64,000 nt of DNA. Origin: Rhodococcus sp. G-MC3. GTDB taxonomy: Bacteria; Actinomycetota; Actinomycetes; Mycobacteriales; Mycobacteriaceae. This document shows positions 26,576 through 36,527 of this stretch, piece after piece. Numbering within the stretch: the first letter of the stretch is position 1; each line of letters begins with the position of its first letter. The notes beneath the pieces were generated by a model, which made no database searches, was not told the origin of the DNA, and was given only the letters and a program-made list of their open reading frames with translations. The DNA is taken from contig NZ_JASISW010000022.1 of assembly GCF_030063335.1 (NCBI RefSeq), positions 1 through 64,000 on the forward strand, given 5' to 3'. Both the position numbers and the translations under genes were made by a program.

Positions 26576-27595
26576 ATGAAGAAGATCGGGTTCCTGTCCT
26601 TCGGCCATTGGACGCCGTCTCCGCAATCGCAGACGCGCTCGGCCTCCGACGTACTCCTCCAGTCGATCGACCTCGCCGTCGCGGCAGAGGAGTTGGGCGC
26701 GGACGGCGCCTACTACCGCGTGCATCACTTCGCCAATCAACTCTCCTCACCCTTCCCGCTGCTCGCAGCGATAGGGGCGAAAACCTCGAAGATCGAAATC
26801 GGGACCGGCGTAATCGACATGCGCTACGAGAATCCCTACTACATGATCGAGGACGCCAGTTCCGCCGATCTGATCTCGGGCCGACGACTGCAGCTCGGTA
26901 TCAGTCGGGGATCGCCGGAGCAGGTCATCGAGGGTTACCGATACTTCGGCCATACCCCGGTCGAGGGCACGGATCACGCAGAGATGGCACGCGAGCACAC
27001 ACGGACGTTCCTCGACCTTTTGGAAGGTAAGGGCTTCGCAGAGCCCAATCCGCGCCCGATGTTTCCCAACCCGCCCGGCCTGCTGCGTCTCGAACCGCAT
27101 TCCGAAGGGTTGCGGGAGCGAATCTGGTGGGGCGCAGGAAACAGGCAGACCGCGCAATGGGCTGCCGAACAGGGTATGAACCTGATGAGTTCGACTCTGT
27201 TGACCGAGGACACCGGCATCCCGTTCCACCAACTACAGGCCGAGCAGATCGAACTGTTCCGAAAGACATGGGCAGTTTCAGGGCACGCCTACCAACCGCG
27301 AGTGTCGGTCAGTCGCAGCATCTTCCCGATCGTCAATGACGTCGACCGTGCGTACTTCGGTGGCCAGGCCGATGGCGAGGACCAGGTCGGGTACATCGAC
27401 GGCGGGATTGCTCGCTTCGGAAAGTCGTATGCAGGCGAGCCGGACCGCCTCATCGAGGAGTTGGCAGCCGACGAAGCTGTTGCCGCCGCTGACACTGTTC
27501 TGTTGACGGTGCCCAATCAGCTCGGGGTCGACTATTGCGCGCATGTAATGGATGCGCTCCTGACCGAGGTCGCGCCTGCCCTTGGATGGCGCTGA
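26576..27595 (+). CDS. LLM-class flavin-dependent oxidoreductase (luciferase-like monooxygenase)
   Basis: A 339-residue TIM-barrel flavoprotein of the bacterial luciferase family. Supporting stretches are MKKIGFLSFGHWTPS, ELGADGAYYRVHHFANQLSS, KIEIGTGVIDMRYENPYYMI and SGRRLQLGISRGSPEQVIEG. Members use FMN or F420 for monooxygenation or reduction of various substrates. It is divergent from the rsbQ-like gene with 94 bases between; TACAAT at 26553-26558 may be its -10 element. The following dapA gene converges with 13 bases between stops. The substrate is unknown. Confidence 0.83.
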   Translation: MKKIGFLSFGHWTPSPQSQTRSASDVLLQSIDLAVAAEELGADGAYYRVHHFANQLSSPFPLLAAIGAKTSKIEIGTGVIDMRYENPYYMIEDASSADLISGRRLQLGISRGSPEQVIEGYRYFGHTPVEGTDHAEMAREHTRTFLDLLEGKGFAEPNPRPMFPNPPGLLRLEPHSEGLRERIWWGAGNRQTAQWAAEQGMNLMSSTLLTEDTGIPFHQLQAEQIELFRKTWAVSGHAYQPRVSVSRSIFPIVNDVDRAYFGGQADGEDQVGYIDGGIARFGKSYAGEPDRLIEELAADEAVAAADTVLLTVPNQLGVDYCAHVMDALLTEVAPALGWR

Positions 27596-27608
27596 CCGCA
27601 GGGCCCGG

Positions 27609-28487
27609 TCAGGCCAGCAGCGAGGCACTGCGCAAAGCTGCGCGGACGTCCTCGTGATGCCACTCGTCAAGTTCGACGAGTGGCAGCCTGATGCCTCCCG
27701 GCATGAGGCCCATCTCGGCGAGCGCCCACTTGACCGGAATCGGATTCGGCTCGGCGAACAAGGCGCTGTGCAAGCCCACCAGGTTCGCATCGATCTCTGA
27801 AGCTGCCTCGGCGTCGCCCTCGAGCGCTGCCGCGCACATACGAGCCATGGCCTCGGGGGCGACGTTCGCCGTGACCGAGATATTGCCGTGGAACCCGGCC
27901 AACATGCTTGCGCACGCGGTGCTGTCGTCTCCGGAGTAAAGCGCGAAGTCCGCCAGCTCCAGTGCAACAAGTTCGCGTACCCGATCGAGGTCCCCCGCGG
28001 CCTCCTTGAGGCCGACGATGTTGGGAATCTCCGAGAGCCGCGCAACGGTCGACGGGAGCATGTCGCAGCCGGTGCGTCCCGGAACGTTGTACAGATACTG
28101 AGGAATGTCGACGGCTTCCGCGACCGCGCGGAAGTGCCGGTACAGACCCTCCTGCGGCGGCTTGTTGTAGTAAGGCGTGACCAGCAATGCGCCATCAGCG
28201 CCCGCAGCAAGCGCGGCCCTGGTCAAGTGGATCGCCTCGGACGTCGAATTGGCGCCGGTACCCGCGATCACCGGAACACGTCCTGCCACCACCTCGATCG
28301 TGCGCCGGATGATCTCCGTGTGCTCGGACACCGACAGCGTCGAGGACTCCCCCGTGGTACCGACCGACACGATGGCGGAGGTACCCGAGGTGACCTGGCG
28401 TTCAACGAGTTCGCCGAACGACACGTGGTCGACTTCACCGCTCTCGGTCATCGGAGTGACTATTGCAACGATGCTTCCGGTGATCAC
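27609..28487 (-). CDS. dapA: 4-hydroxy-tetrahydrodipicolinate synthase, E. coli-type
   Basis: A 292-residue class I aldolase, exactly the length of the E. coli enzyme. From GTG 28487 it begins VITGSIVAIVTPM, and key residues fall on E. coli positions: Thr44-Thr45 in SVGTTGES, Tyr107 in TPYYNKP, Tyr133 and Arg138 in YLYNVPGRTGCD, and Schiff-base Lys161 in GLKEAAGD. It condenses pyruvate with aspartate semialdehyde in lysine/diaminopimelate synthesis. It resembles the proteobacterial form far more than the mycobacterial one, suggesting transfer or a second copy. An ATG at 28535 would add 16 residues. It lies 89 bases downstream of lldD and may have its own promoter. Confidence 0.85.
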   Translation of the reverse strand: MITGSIVAIVTPMTESGEVDHVSFGELVERQVTSGTSAIVSVGTTGESSTLSVSEHTEIIRRTIEVVAGRVPVIAGTGANSTSEAIHLTRAALAAGADGALLVTPYYNKPPQEGLYRHFRAVAEAVDIPQYLYNVPGRTGCDMLPSTVARLSEIPNIVGLKEAAGDLDRVRELVALELADFALYSGDDSTACASMLAGFHGNISVTANVAPEAMARMCAAALEGDAEAASEIDANLVGLHSALFAEPNPIPVKWALAEMGLMPGGIRLPLVELDEWHHEDVRAALRSASLLA

Positions 28488-28576
28488 GCTTCCGACGCCT
28501 TCCGTCCAAGTGCTTACAGGGTTCGAGCTTCGCACAGGATGGTAGACGAATGCAGCGAGCGAGACCGCACGCAGGA

Positions 28577-29812
28577 CTAGCGGGCGCGTGGAATCAGACG
28601 CTCGAGCTGCGTGACGTGCCCGGGCACCAATTCTTCGAGCGCCGTTACCCCGAGAAGACGCATCGTCCGTTCCACCTGTTCGGACAGAATGTCGACAGCT
28701 CTGTTGACACCGGCCTCACCACCGGCCATCAGGCCGTACAGGTAAGCGCGTCCGACCAGAGTGAACCGGGCACCGAGTGCGATCGAGGCAACGATGTCGG
28801 CTCCGGACATGATGCCGGTGTCGATCATGACCTCGGTATCCTTTCCCACTTCCCGAGCAACGTCGGGTAGCAGGTGGAACGGAATCGGGGCACGGTCGAG
28901 TTGTCGGCCGCCGTGATTGGACAGAATGATGCCGTCGGCACCGAGCTCGGTCACGGCTTTGGCATCGTCGAGCGTTTGTATACCCTTCACGACGAGTTTT
29001 CCCGGCCACTGCGACTTGATCCACGCGAGGTCCTCGAACGTCACGGTGGGATCGAACATCGTGTCGAGCAATTCGGCGACGGTACCGGACCAGCGATCGA
29101 TGGACGCGAACGACAGCGGCTCGGTCGTCAGAAGATCGATCCACCACTTCGGGCGCGGAAGCGCATCGAGGACGGTGCCGGGTGTCAGCGCCGGCGGGAT
29201 GGTCATGCCGTTCCTCTTGTCGCGGAGCCTGGCTCCTGCCACGGGTACGTCGACGGTCACCAGCAGGGTGTCGAAACCCGCCGCTGCGGCCCGATCGACA
29301 AGCGCCATCGAGCGCTCACGGTCCTTCCACATGTACAGCTGGAACCAGTTGCGACCCCGCGGGTTCGCATCGCGGACGTCCTCGATCGAGCTCGTTCCCA
29401 TCGTCGACAGCGAGAACGGAATTCCTGCACGCGCGGCAGCGTGAGCACCCGCGATTTCACCCTCGGTCTGCATCATGCGGGTGAATCCCGTCGGTGCGAT
29501 ACCGAAGGGAAGGGAAACCGGGGCTCCGAGTACGTCCCACCCGGTCGAGATCTTCGACACGTCACGCAGGATGGCCGGATGAAACTCGATGTCCTGGAAC
29601 GCCTGCCGCGCCCGCCCGATCGACAGCTCGGCTTCGGCCGACCCGTCGGTGTAGTCGAATGCGGCCGTCGGGGTGCGCCGCTTGGCGATCGCGCGCAGAT
29701 CTTCGATCGTCAGGGCCGCGTCGAGTCGACGCTTCTTCGCGTTGAGTTCGGGCTTCTTGAACTGCATGAGGGGCGCGAGGTCGCGCACCTTGGGGAACTG
29801 CCTCTTGATCAT
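28577..29812 (-). CDS. lldD: L-lactate dehydrogenase (FMN-dependent alpha-hydroxy-acid oxidising family)
   Basis: A 411-residue FMN enzyme of the LldD/glycolate oxidase family. FMN and substrate motifs include [40 protein letters not shown], the active-site histidine in [16 protein letters not shown] and [20 protein letters not shown]. It oxidises L-lactate to pyruvate with electrons to the respiratory chain. It follows the rhamnulokinase stop by 20 bases and has a GGAAAGGA ribosome-binding site, so it is probably the last gene of the rhamnose operon. Rhamnose breakdown makes L-lactaldehyde and then L-lactate, which this enzyme would use. Confidence 0.88.
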   Translation of the reverse strand: MIKRQFPKVRDLAPLMQFKKPELNAKKRRLDAALTIEDLRAIAKRRTPTAAFDYTDGSAEAELSIGRARQAFQDIEFHPAILRDVSKISTGWDVLGAPVSLPFGIAPTGFTRMMQTEGEIAGAHAAARAGIPFSLSTMGTSSIEDVRDANPRGRNWFQLYMWKDRERSMALVDRAAAAGFDTLLVTVDVPVAGARLRDKRNGMTIPPALTPGTVLDALPRPKWWIDLLTTEPLSFASIDRWSGTVAELLDTMFDPTVTFEDLAWIKSQWPGKLVVKGIQTLDDAKAVTELGADGIILSNHGGRQLDRAPIPFHLLPDVAREVGKDTEVMIDTGIMSGADIVASIALGARFTLVGRAYLYGLMAGGEAGVNRAVDILSEQVERTMRLLGVTALEELVPGHVTQLERLIPRAR

Positions 29813-29832
29813 CTTGTGTTCCTTTCCGGTGA

Positions 29833-31293
29833 TCACGCGGTGCGTGAACCGTGACGCGGCGAGGGTTCGTGACGTATGGGCGGAAACGCCGACGCCACGG
29901 TGTGCCGGAGTCGTTGCAGGTCTCCGTCGATCAAATCGTGTGTCCGCGCCTGCACCAACACGTTACCGATGGCCGTCGCTTCCACGGGGCCCGCAAGTAC
30001 GGGTAATCCGAGTTCATCGGCAAGCGAACGGCAGAGCAGGGTGTTCTGAGCGCCGCCGCCAACAACATGTACTCGTCGTACATCGACGCCGGACACCGCT
30101 GCGGCGTCGCGAACCGAACGCGCGAGTGCAGCGGCAAGCGAGTCGACGATCGCCCGGACGGTCTCGACACGAGTTGCGGGGACAGGTAGACCGCGCTCGG
30201 CGTACCACCGAGCGATACGTGCAGGCATGTCGCCGCGCGATAGGAAGCAATCATCGTCGGCCTCGAAGATGTGCGTCGTGGGCGGGCACTGTGCCGCCGC
30301 GTCGACCAACTCGGGAAGGTCGACGGCCGTTCCGTCCTGCCCGGTCCATTCGCGAACGGATTCGGACAACAACCACAGTCCCATCACGTTGTGCAACAGT
30401 CGGGTTCGTCCGTCCACCCCTGCTTCGTTGGTGAATCCGGCTGCACGAACGCGTTCGTCGATGATCGGAGTGCGCGTCTCGACGCCTACCAGTCCCCATG
30501 TCCCACAGGAGATATATGCCGATGTGTCCGGGTCCATGGGTACGGCGGCGACAGCGGAGGCCGTGTCGTGAGATCCGACCGTGGTCACCGTCGCGGCAGG
30601 ATCACCGTCGACGATACCGGGAAGCACTCGACCCAAGACCGATCCTGGCTCCGCCAGATCCGCGAACAGTGTCTGCGCCAGCCCCAGCCGATCGAGAATC
30701 ACGGTGTCGAGAGTTCCATCGGTGCCGAACAATCCGGTTGTCGACGCATTCGTGCGCTCGGTCACCTCCTTGCCCGTCAGCCAGTACCCGATCAGATCGG
30801 GCACCAGCAACGCACGATCGGCCAGATCCAGAACGCCGTCCGCGCGGTCCACCGCAAGCTGGTAGACGGTGGTGAAGGGCAGAAACTGCAATCCGTTGCG
30901 TGCGAACAGTTCTGCTCGGTCCACCACCGACTCGACGAGTTCGACGCCGCGAGCGGTGCGCTCGTCACGGTAGTGATGCGGGAGCCCGAGCAGCGTGCCC
31001 TCTCGCAGCAGGCCGTAATCGACCGCCCACGAGTCGACCGCGATGCTCACCAGATTCGTCGACCGACGCGCGGCATCGGCCAGCCCGCCACGGACGTACC
31101 CGAAGAGACCTGGAACGTCGGTGTGCAGCACTGCCCGCGTGCCGTTCCACAGGCGCAGTGGTTCGTTCGGAAAGCGCGCGGCCACGTCGAGCTCGAGGAC
31201 GTCTTTGCCCGCGGAATCCGTTCCGACGGTCGCGAGGACAACTCGTCCGCTCGTCGCGCCGAGGTCGACGGCCGCAACCTGCCCGATCGTCAT
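29833..31293 (-). CDS. rhaB: Rhamnulokinase
   Basis: A 486-residue FGGY-family sugar kinase. The N-terminal phosphate loop reads [18 protein letters not shown]; other RhaB features are [24 protein letters not shown], the switch [16 protein letters not shown] and [20 protein letters not shown]. It phosphorylates L-rhamnulose to rhamnulose 1-phosphate. ATG 31293 overlaps the aldolase/dehydrogenase stop in ATGA. The longer frame upstream lies inside that gene. Confidence 0.9.
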   Translation of the reverse strand: MTIGQVAAVDLGATSGRVVLATVGTDSAGKDVLELDVAARFPNEPLRLWNGTRAVLHTDVPGLFGYVRGGLADAARRSTNLVSIAVDSWAVDYGLLREGTLLGLPHHYRDERTARGVELVESVVDRAELFARNGLQFLPFTTVYQLAVDRADGVLDLADRALLVPDLIGYWLTGKEVTERTNASTTGLFGTDGTLDTVILDRLGLAQTLFADLAEPGSVLGRVLPGIVDGDPAATVTTVGSHDTASAVAAVPMDPDTSAYISCGTWGLVGVETRTPIIDERVRAAGFTNEAGVDGRTRLLHNVMGLWLLSESVREWTGQDGTAVDLPELVDAAAQCPPTTHIFEADDDCFLSRGDMPARIARWYAERGLPVPATRVETVRAIVDSLAAALARSVRDAAAVSGVDVRRVHVVGGGAQNTLLCRSLADELGLPVLAGPVEATAIGNVLVQARTHDLIDGDLQRLRHTVASAFPPIRHEPSPRHGSRTA

Positions 31294-33323
31294 CGCAGGA
31301 ACGCAGCGGCAACACCGGCGTCGACCGGCACGTGGAGTCCGGTGGTGTGCGAGAAGTCGGACGTGCACATCACGAACGCGGCATTGGCGATGTTCTCGGG
31401 CAGCACCTCGCGCTTGAGCAACGTCCGCTGGGCGTAGAACTTGCCCAGGTCCGACTCGTCCACGCCGTACACCGCTGCCCGCGACGCGCCCCATCCGCCC
31501 GCGAAGATTCCCGACCCCTGCACCACACCGTCGGGGTTGATTCCGTTCACCTTGATGCCATGCTCGCCCAATTCGGCTGCGAGCAGACGTACCTGATGAG
31601 CCTGATCGGCTTTGGTAGCGGAGTAGGCGATGTTGTTGGGCCCGGCGAACACAGAGTTCTTGGACGAGATGTACAGGATGTCTCCGCCCATCTTCTGCGC
31701 GATGAGAGCCGACGCGGCTGCTCGCGAGACCAGGAACGAGCCGCGGGCCATAACATTGTGCTGCAGATCCCAGTCGGCGACGGTCGTGTCGAGCAGCGGC
31801 TTGGACAGTGAGAGCCCGGCATTGTTGACCACGAGGTCAATTCCGCCGAACGCGAGAACCGTTGCGTCGACGGCAGCCTGGACCGCGACCTCATCGGTGA
31901 CATCGGCGCATATACCGACTGCGACATCCGTGCTGCCGATCTCGGCGGCGACGTCGATTGCCTTCTGCGCATCGAGATCTGCGATGACGACGCAGGCACC
32001 CTCGGCCGCAAGCCGCTGTGCGATCGCCTTGCCGATGCCCGATGCCGCACCCGTGACCAGAGCGATACGGGTCGCGAGCGGCTTCGGCTTCGGCATACGC
32101 GCGAGCTTGGCTTCTTCGAGCGCCCAGTACTCGATCCGGAACTTCTCGGACTCGTCGATCGGGCTGTAGCGCGAGACCGATTCTGCGCCGCGCATCACGT
32201 TGATCGCGTTGACGTAGAACTCACCGGCGACGCGCGCGGTCTGCTTGTTGCTGCCGTAGGTGAACATGCCGACGCCGGGGATCAGCACGACTGCCGGGTC
32301 CGCTCCCCGGATTGCTGGAGAGTTCTCGGTGGCATAGCGGTCGTAGTACGCCTGGTAGTCCTTGCGGTAGGCGTCGTGAAGAGTCGACAGGCGTTCGATG
32401 CACTGTTCGACGGACGCGTCCGAGGGAAGGTCGAGGACGAGCGGCTTGACCTTGGTACGCAGGAAATGGTCAGGGCAACTCGTACCGAGTGCGCCGAGCC
32501 GAGGATGTTCGGAAGCTGCGAGAAACTCGAGAACAGCTGCCGAGTCGGTGAAGTGGCCGACCTTCGGCTCGTCGGTCGAGGCAAGACCTCGGATATGAGG
32601 CGCGAGGGCAGCAGCCTTGGCGCGCCGCTGCTCCTCCGGCAGTGCCGCATAGCCGTCGAGCGCTGCGCCGAAAGGCTCGGCTTTTCCGTGCTCGTCGAGG
32701 TATGCCTGAGCCGCTCGGATGATCTCGAGAGAGTTGGCCTCGGCCACATCACTCGTCTCGCCCCATGCGGTGATGCCGTGACCGCCGAGGATACATCCGA
32801 TCGCCTGCGGGTTTTCGGCCTTGATTGCCGCAATATCGAGTCCCAGTTGGAATCCCGGACGACGCCACGGCACCCACACGACACGGTCGCCGTAGACGGC
32901 GTGAGTCAACTCCTCACCATCGGCAGCTGTCGCGATCGCGATTCCGGAGTCGGGATGTAGGTGGTCGACGTGCGGTGAATCGACCAAGCCGTGCATGGCG
33001 GTATCGATGGATGGTGCGGCCCCGCCGCGTCCGTGCAGGGTGTAGTCGAACGCCGCGACCATCTCGTCTTCGCGGTCCATTCCCGGGTAGACGTCGACTA
33101 GTGAACGCAACCGGTCGAGACGCAGTACCGCGAGGCCACTCTCGGCAAGGGTCCCCAGATCACCACCGGATCCCTTGACCCACATCAACTCGACGTCGGC
33201 ACCCGTCACCGGGTCGATGTCGGTGCCTTTGGCCGAGGTGTTCCCTCCTGCATAGTTTGTGTTGGTGGGATCGGAGCCGAGGCGATTCGATCGCGCCAGC
33301 AGATCGGCGACAGTCTGATTCAT
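31290..33323 (-). CDS. rhaEW: Bifunctional rhamnulose-1-phosphate aldolase / lactaldehyde dehydrogenase (SDR fusion)
   Basis: A 677-residue fusion. The N-terminal class II aldolase half carries DSPHVDHLHPDSGIAIAT and GCILGGHGITAWGE with the metal histidines. The C-terminal half, from about residue 425, is a short-chain dehydrogenase with ALVTGAASGIGKAIAQRLAA and the catalytic IAYSATKADQAHQVR (YxxxK). It cleaves rhamnulose 1-phosphate to dihydroxyacetone phosphate and L-lactaldehyde, and the dehydrogenase half would oxidise lactaldehyde to L-lactate. ATG 33323 follows AAGGA; an in-frame ATG at 33359 would add 12 residues. It lies 39 bases after rhaI. Confidence 0.87.
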   Translation of the reverse strand: MNQTVADLLARSNRLGSDPTNTNYAGGNTSAKGTDIDPVTGADVELMWVKGSGGDLGTLAESGLAVLRLDRLRSLVDVYPGMDREDEMVAAFDYTLHGRGGAAPSIDTAMHGLVDSPHVDHLHPDSGIAIATAADGEELTHAVYGDRVVWVPWRRPGFQLGLDIAAIKAENPQAIGCILGGHGITAWGETSDVAEANSLEIIRAAQAYLDEHGKAEPFGAALDGYAALPEEQRRAKAAALAPHIRGLASTDEPKVGHFTDSAAVLEFLAASEHPRLGALGTSCPDHFLRTKVKPLVLDLPSDASVEQCIERLSTLHDAYRKDYQAYYDRYATENSPAIRGADPAVVLIPGVGMFTYGSNKQTARVAGEFYVNAINVMRGAESVSRYSPIDESEKFRIEYWALEEAKLARMPKPKPLATRIALVTGAASGIGKAIAQRLAAEGACVVIADLDAQKAIDVAAEIGSTDVAVGICADVTDEVAVQAAVDATVLAFGGIDLVVNNAGLSLSKPLLDTTVADWDLQHNVMARGSFLVSRAAASALIAQKMGGDILYISSKNSVFAGPNNIAYSATKADQAHQVRLLAAELGEHGIKVNGINPDGVVQGSGIFAGGWGASRAAVYGVDESDLGKFYAQRTLLKREVLPENIANAAFVMCTSDFSHTTGLHVPVDAGVAAAFLR

Positions 33324-33362
33324 GGTGATGTTCCTTGTGGCAGCGGGGTCGATGGACATGGC

Positions 33363-34526
33363 TCAGGCACCCCAGGAGGTCTGGGTGCCGCCTACACGGT
33401 CGGTTTCGATACGTTCCTGGTACCCGGACTCGCCGTAGGCACGCATCGGCGCGGCGGGCAGACCTCGGTCCTCGCGCCAGGCCTCGAGACGCGGACGCAC
33501 ATCGGTGTAGAAGGCGTCCATGAATATTTCGTTGGCACCGAGAACATCTCCGGATTCCTGAGCAACCGTCAACGCCGAAGTATCGACAAGGGCAGCCCTC
33601 AGTGTCATTTCCTGCACGTTGAGCACCGATCTGATCTGACCGGGAATCTTGGCCTCGACGTTGTGGCACTGATCGAGCATGAGTGCGAGGTCGGAACCGG
33701 CGGCGAGTCCGCCTCCACGGATCACCTCGAACATGATCCTGAAAAGCTGGAACGGGTCCGCCGCGCCGACGATGAGATCGTCGTCGGCGTAGAAGCGCGA
33801 ATTGAAATCGAAGGATCCGAGCTTGCCGAGCCTCAGTAGCTGAGCGACGATGAACTCGATGTTGGTACCCGGTGCGTGATGTCCGGTGTCGAGGCACACT
33901 GCCGCACGCTCCCCCAGCGCCACGGTGTGCGCATATGAGGTGCCCCAGTCCGGTACATCCGTGACGTAGAAGGCAGGCTCGAAGAACTTGTATTCGAGCA
34001 CCAATCGCTGCTGCTCACCGACGTGCTGGTAGATCGCCGCGAGCGATTCCGCGAGACGGTCCTGCCTGCCTCTAATATCGCCCTGGCCCGGATAGTTCGT
34101 TCCGTCCGCAAGCCATACCTTCAGATCCTGCGATCCGGTCTCGGTCATGATCTCGAGGCAGCGAATGTGGTGGTCGATTGCTTTCTGACGCACCAACTTG
34201 TCGGTGTGTGTGAGACTGCCGAATTTGTAGTCGTCGTCCTGAAAGGTATTCGAATTGACCGTCCCCAGTTTCACGCCCTGGTCCTCGGCGTAGCGAACGA
34301 GGGCGGCGAAGTCGTCTACCAGATCCCACGGAATATGCAGTGCCACAGCCGGAGCAAGGCCGGTGAGACGATGGACAGTGGCGGCGTCCGCGATCTTCTC
34401 CTGAATGGTTCGAGGAGTACCAGGGGTACCGAACACTTTGAACCGGGTGCCCGAGTTGCCGAACGCCCAGGACGGAAGTTCGATCGCGAGGGCGTCGAGA
34501 ACAGCGGTTGGATCGGGGGTGGTCAT
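33363..34526 (-). CDS. rhaI: L-rhamnose isomerase (Pseudomonas/RhaI type)
   Basis: A 387-residue TIM-barrel isomerase. Metal-site stretches are LVLEYKFFEPAFYV, VCLDTGHHAPGTNIEFI, GSFDFNSRFYADDDL and LMLDQCHNVEAKIPGQIRS. It converts L-rhamnose to L-rhamnulose. This is the single-chain xylose-isomerase-like type known from actinobacteria, Bacillus and Pseudomonas, not the E. coli RhaA type. The start overlaps the transporter stop in ATGA. Confidence 0.9.
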   Translation of the reverse strand: MTTPDPTAVLDALAIELPSWAFGNSGTRFKVFGTPGTPRTIQEKIADAATVHRLTGLAPAVALHIPWDLVDDFAALVRYAEDQGVKLGTVNSNTFQDDDYKFGSLTHTDKLVRQKAIDHHIRCLEIMTETGSQDLKVWLADGTNYPGQGDIRGRQDRLAESLAAIYQHVGEQQRLVLEYKFFEPAFYVTDVPDWGTSYAHTVALGERAAVCLDTGHHAPGTNIEFIVAQLLRLGKLGSFDFNSRFYADDDLIVGAADPFQLFRIMFEVIRGGGLAAGSDLALMLDQCHNVEAKIPGQIRSVLNVQEMTLRAALVDTSALTVAQESGDVLGANEIFMDAFYTDVRPRLEAWREDRGLPAAPMRAYGESGYQERIETDRVGGTQTSWGA

Positions 34527-35869
34527 AGTGCACGCTCCGGGGTACGGCCGGTTTCGCCGGCGGGATCTGACATTTCAGTGGACACGACACTGCCGTAGCG
34601 CTCGGTTTCGATCTCCTGCAGCGACTTCCCGCGGGTGTTCGGTGCGAACACTGCGCCGATAGCCAGAGCGACGGTGAGCAAACCGATCAGCAGAAGACCG
34701 ACGGTGGTGAGTCCGGTCGCGGCGAGCAACGTCGGGAAGAAGTAGCTGAGCAGCCCGGTCGCCGTACGAACGATGAAGAACATGAATCCCTGCGCGCTGG
34801 CTCGGTACGGGGTTGCGAACAGTTCGCTGGCCCAGAGGCTGTAGAACGCCTGCGCGCCGATACCGGATGCGGTGCCCCACGTCACGGCGAAGATCAACAG
34901 TGTGGGCATCCCGGCGTCCGTGAAGAACACGAGTATCGCCCACGCCGCGATACCGAGGACTGCACCCAGTATGTACAGAGCCCGCTGCGACACACGATCG
35001 GCGAACCTCATGAATCCGAAATACGTGGCCGCGACGGTGCAGCCCCAGACCAGAACCTGAAGCAGGTCCTGCTCGACGGCGCTCTCGACACCGGCACTCT
35101 CGTAGACGCGCGGCATGAAAATGCCCGCCTGGCCTGCAACCGTGTTCCAGAAGCCATAGATGCCGATCAACACGAGCAGAGCGGTGATGTTGACCCGCTT
35201 GGTGAACAAGCCTTTCAACCCCTGTGCTCCGAACGTCACGGCCCGAGCCGCAGCAGCGGCGGTGTCCTTCGCCTCGTCCTTCCAGATCACCGACTCGGGC
35301 AGTCCCTGACGGATCCACCAGACGACAGCAGCCACAACGAAGAGGTGGAGAAAGATGATGCGCGAGCCGAGCAGATCGAGTGGTGACAACGCAGCGGCGA
35401 GCGCAAATCCGACGAAAGGTCCCACCGACCAGGCGAGTTGAGCCGTGCCGACATGTCGAGCACGTTCACGTGAGGGGGCTTGCTCGGCGATGTAGGTCCA
35501 CGACGCCGGAACGCCCGCCCCCACCGCGACGCCGGTGATCACGAACGCGGCGAGGAGCATGGTGAAGTTGACCGCGAATGCTGCGAGCAGTACCCCGACC
35601 ATGTACACCATCAGGTCGTAGGTATAGATGGCCTTTCGTCCGAAGCGGTCGCACAGTGGCCCGCCGATGCCGGCGCCGATGGCCGCACCGAAGGCGTTGG
35701 CGCTGAAGGCGGCCAGCAAACCGACGGCGAGGTTGCTGATACCGAACTCGTTCTGCCACAACGTGAGTGAGGTTGCGATCGCAATGATCGATCCAGCTTC
35801 GATGTAGTTGCTCATCGCAACCGAAATGGTTGCCTTCCACCCGGTGGTGGATGTGGCGCCAATTTTCAT
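34523..35869 (-). CDS. MFS transporter, probable L-rhamnose uptake
   Basis: A 448-residue major facilitator with about 12 helices. The sugar-porter-like loop between helices 2 and 3 is GGPLCDRFGRKAIYTYDLMV, and SREKARH-like charges follow helix 4 (APSRERARHVGTAQLAWSVG). It sits inside the rhamnose operon between the mutarotase and isomerase genes and overlaps rhaI, so L-rhamnose is the likely substrate. ATG 35869 starts MKIGATSTTGWKATISVAMS. The in-frame region above it lies partly in the mutarotase gene and is ignored. Confidence 0.82.
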   Translation of the reverse strand: MKIGATSTTGWKATISVAMSNYIEAGSIIAIATSLTLWQNEFGISNLAVGLLAAFSANAFGAAIGAGIGGPLCDRFGRKAIYTYDLMVYMVGVLLAAFAVNFTMLLAAFVITGVAVGAGVPASWTYIAEQAPSRERARHVGTAQLAWSVGPFVGFALAAALSPLDLLGSRIIFLHLFVVAAVVWWIRQGLPESVIWKDEAKDTAAAAARAVTFGAQGLKGLFTKRVNITALLVLIGIYGFWNTVAGQAGIFMPRVYESAGVESAVEQDLLQVLVWGCTVAATYFGFMRFADRVSQRALYILGAVLGIAAWAILVFFTDAGMPTLLIFAVTWGTASGIGAQAFYSLWASELFATPYRASAQGFMFFIVRTATGLLSYFFPTLLAATGLTTVGLLLIGLLTVALAIGAVFAPNTRGKSLQEIETERYGSVVSTEMSDPAGETGRTPERAL

Positions 35870-35915
35870 GAGGGCTCCGGAATCATTGTGAGGGATGACA
35901 TCTCGCGACTCGAGG

Positions 35916-36269
35916 TCAGGGAAGGTGAAAGTAGTGAGTGAGAAACTCGAGGGGTGCATCGGGACGAGCCGACGGTTCGAAATATTCGGCCATGGTCTTC
36001 TGCCAGCGGGCGTCGACATCCGTCGCGCTCATCGCTGCTGTCATCGCCTGCGGGTCCCGAGACTCGACGTAGCCGACCACGAGGCCGTCCTCCTTACGGA
36101 GAAACAGCGAGTAGTTCCGCCATCCGGCGGTGCGTAGCGCATCGAGCATCTCCGGCCACACGTGTTCGTGAGCGGCGAGATAGTCCTCGACACGCTCCGG
36201 GCGCAGGGCCAGCAGGAAGCACATGCGTTGGGTCTTCGATGTGGATGCGTCGGTAGCGATCGGGTTCAT
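35916..36269 (-). CDS. rhaM: L-rhamnose mutarotase
   Basis: A protein of about 117 residues with the ferredoxin-like RhaM/RhaU fold: RMCFLLALRPERVEDYLAAH, then the active-site EHVWPEMLDALRTAGW and YSLFLRKEDGLVVGYVES. It interconverts alpha and beta anomers of L-rhamnose before isomerisation. It is the first gene of the rhamnose operon, with a LacI-type operator 54 bases upstream. Start 36269 adds a 15-residue leader before the conserved core; a start at 36224 is possible. Confidence 0.85.
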   Translation of the reverse strand: MNPIATDASTSKTQRMCFLLALRPERVEDYLAAHEHVWPEMLDALRTAGWRNYSLFLRKEDGLVVGYVESRDPQAMTAAMSATDVDARWQKTMAEYFEPSARPDAPLEFLTHYFHLP

Positions 36270-36322
36270 CGAGCCTCGATAAGCAGAAGGTACAGGGAGA
36301 CCTCCGATTGACACGCTTTGAT

Positions 36323-36334
36323 TGAAACGTTTCA
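36323..36334. promoter_or_regulatory. LacI-family operator of the rhamnose operon
   Basis: TGAAACGTTTCA is a perfect 12-bp palindrome with a central CG, the usual shape of LacI/GalR-family operators. It lies upstream of rhaM, where binding would block the operon promoter. No LacI-type regulator gene is visible in this window, so the regulator would be encoded elsewhere. Confidence 0.65.
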
Positions 36335-36527
36335 TTCAGTGGTCTTGCTCACCATAATGGCTCAATGAGATCCGCGTCAAGAGCCCCCGACTACTCTCGA
36401 CGTGCGGAGGCACCACTCGAAGTTGAGAAACCTCGCACACCGGCGTCGGTTCACGCGAATGTGACACCGGCAGTATTCGACCCTGCCCCGACTGTTCTCA
36501 CGTGATTACGGCGCGAGAGCGACAAAA

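Noticed and set aside
30271-31437. A 388-codon plus-strand frame opposite rhaB
   Set aside because: Shadow of the rhamnulokinase gene, which has complete FGGY motifs.
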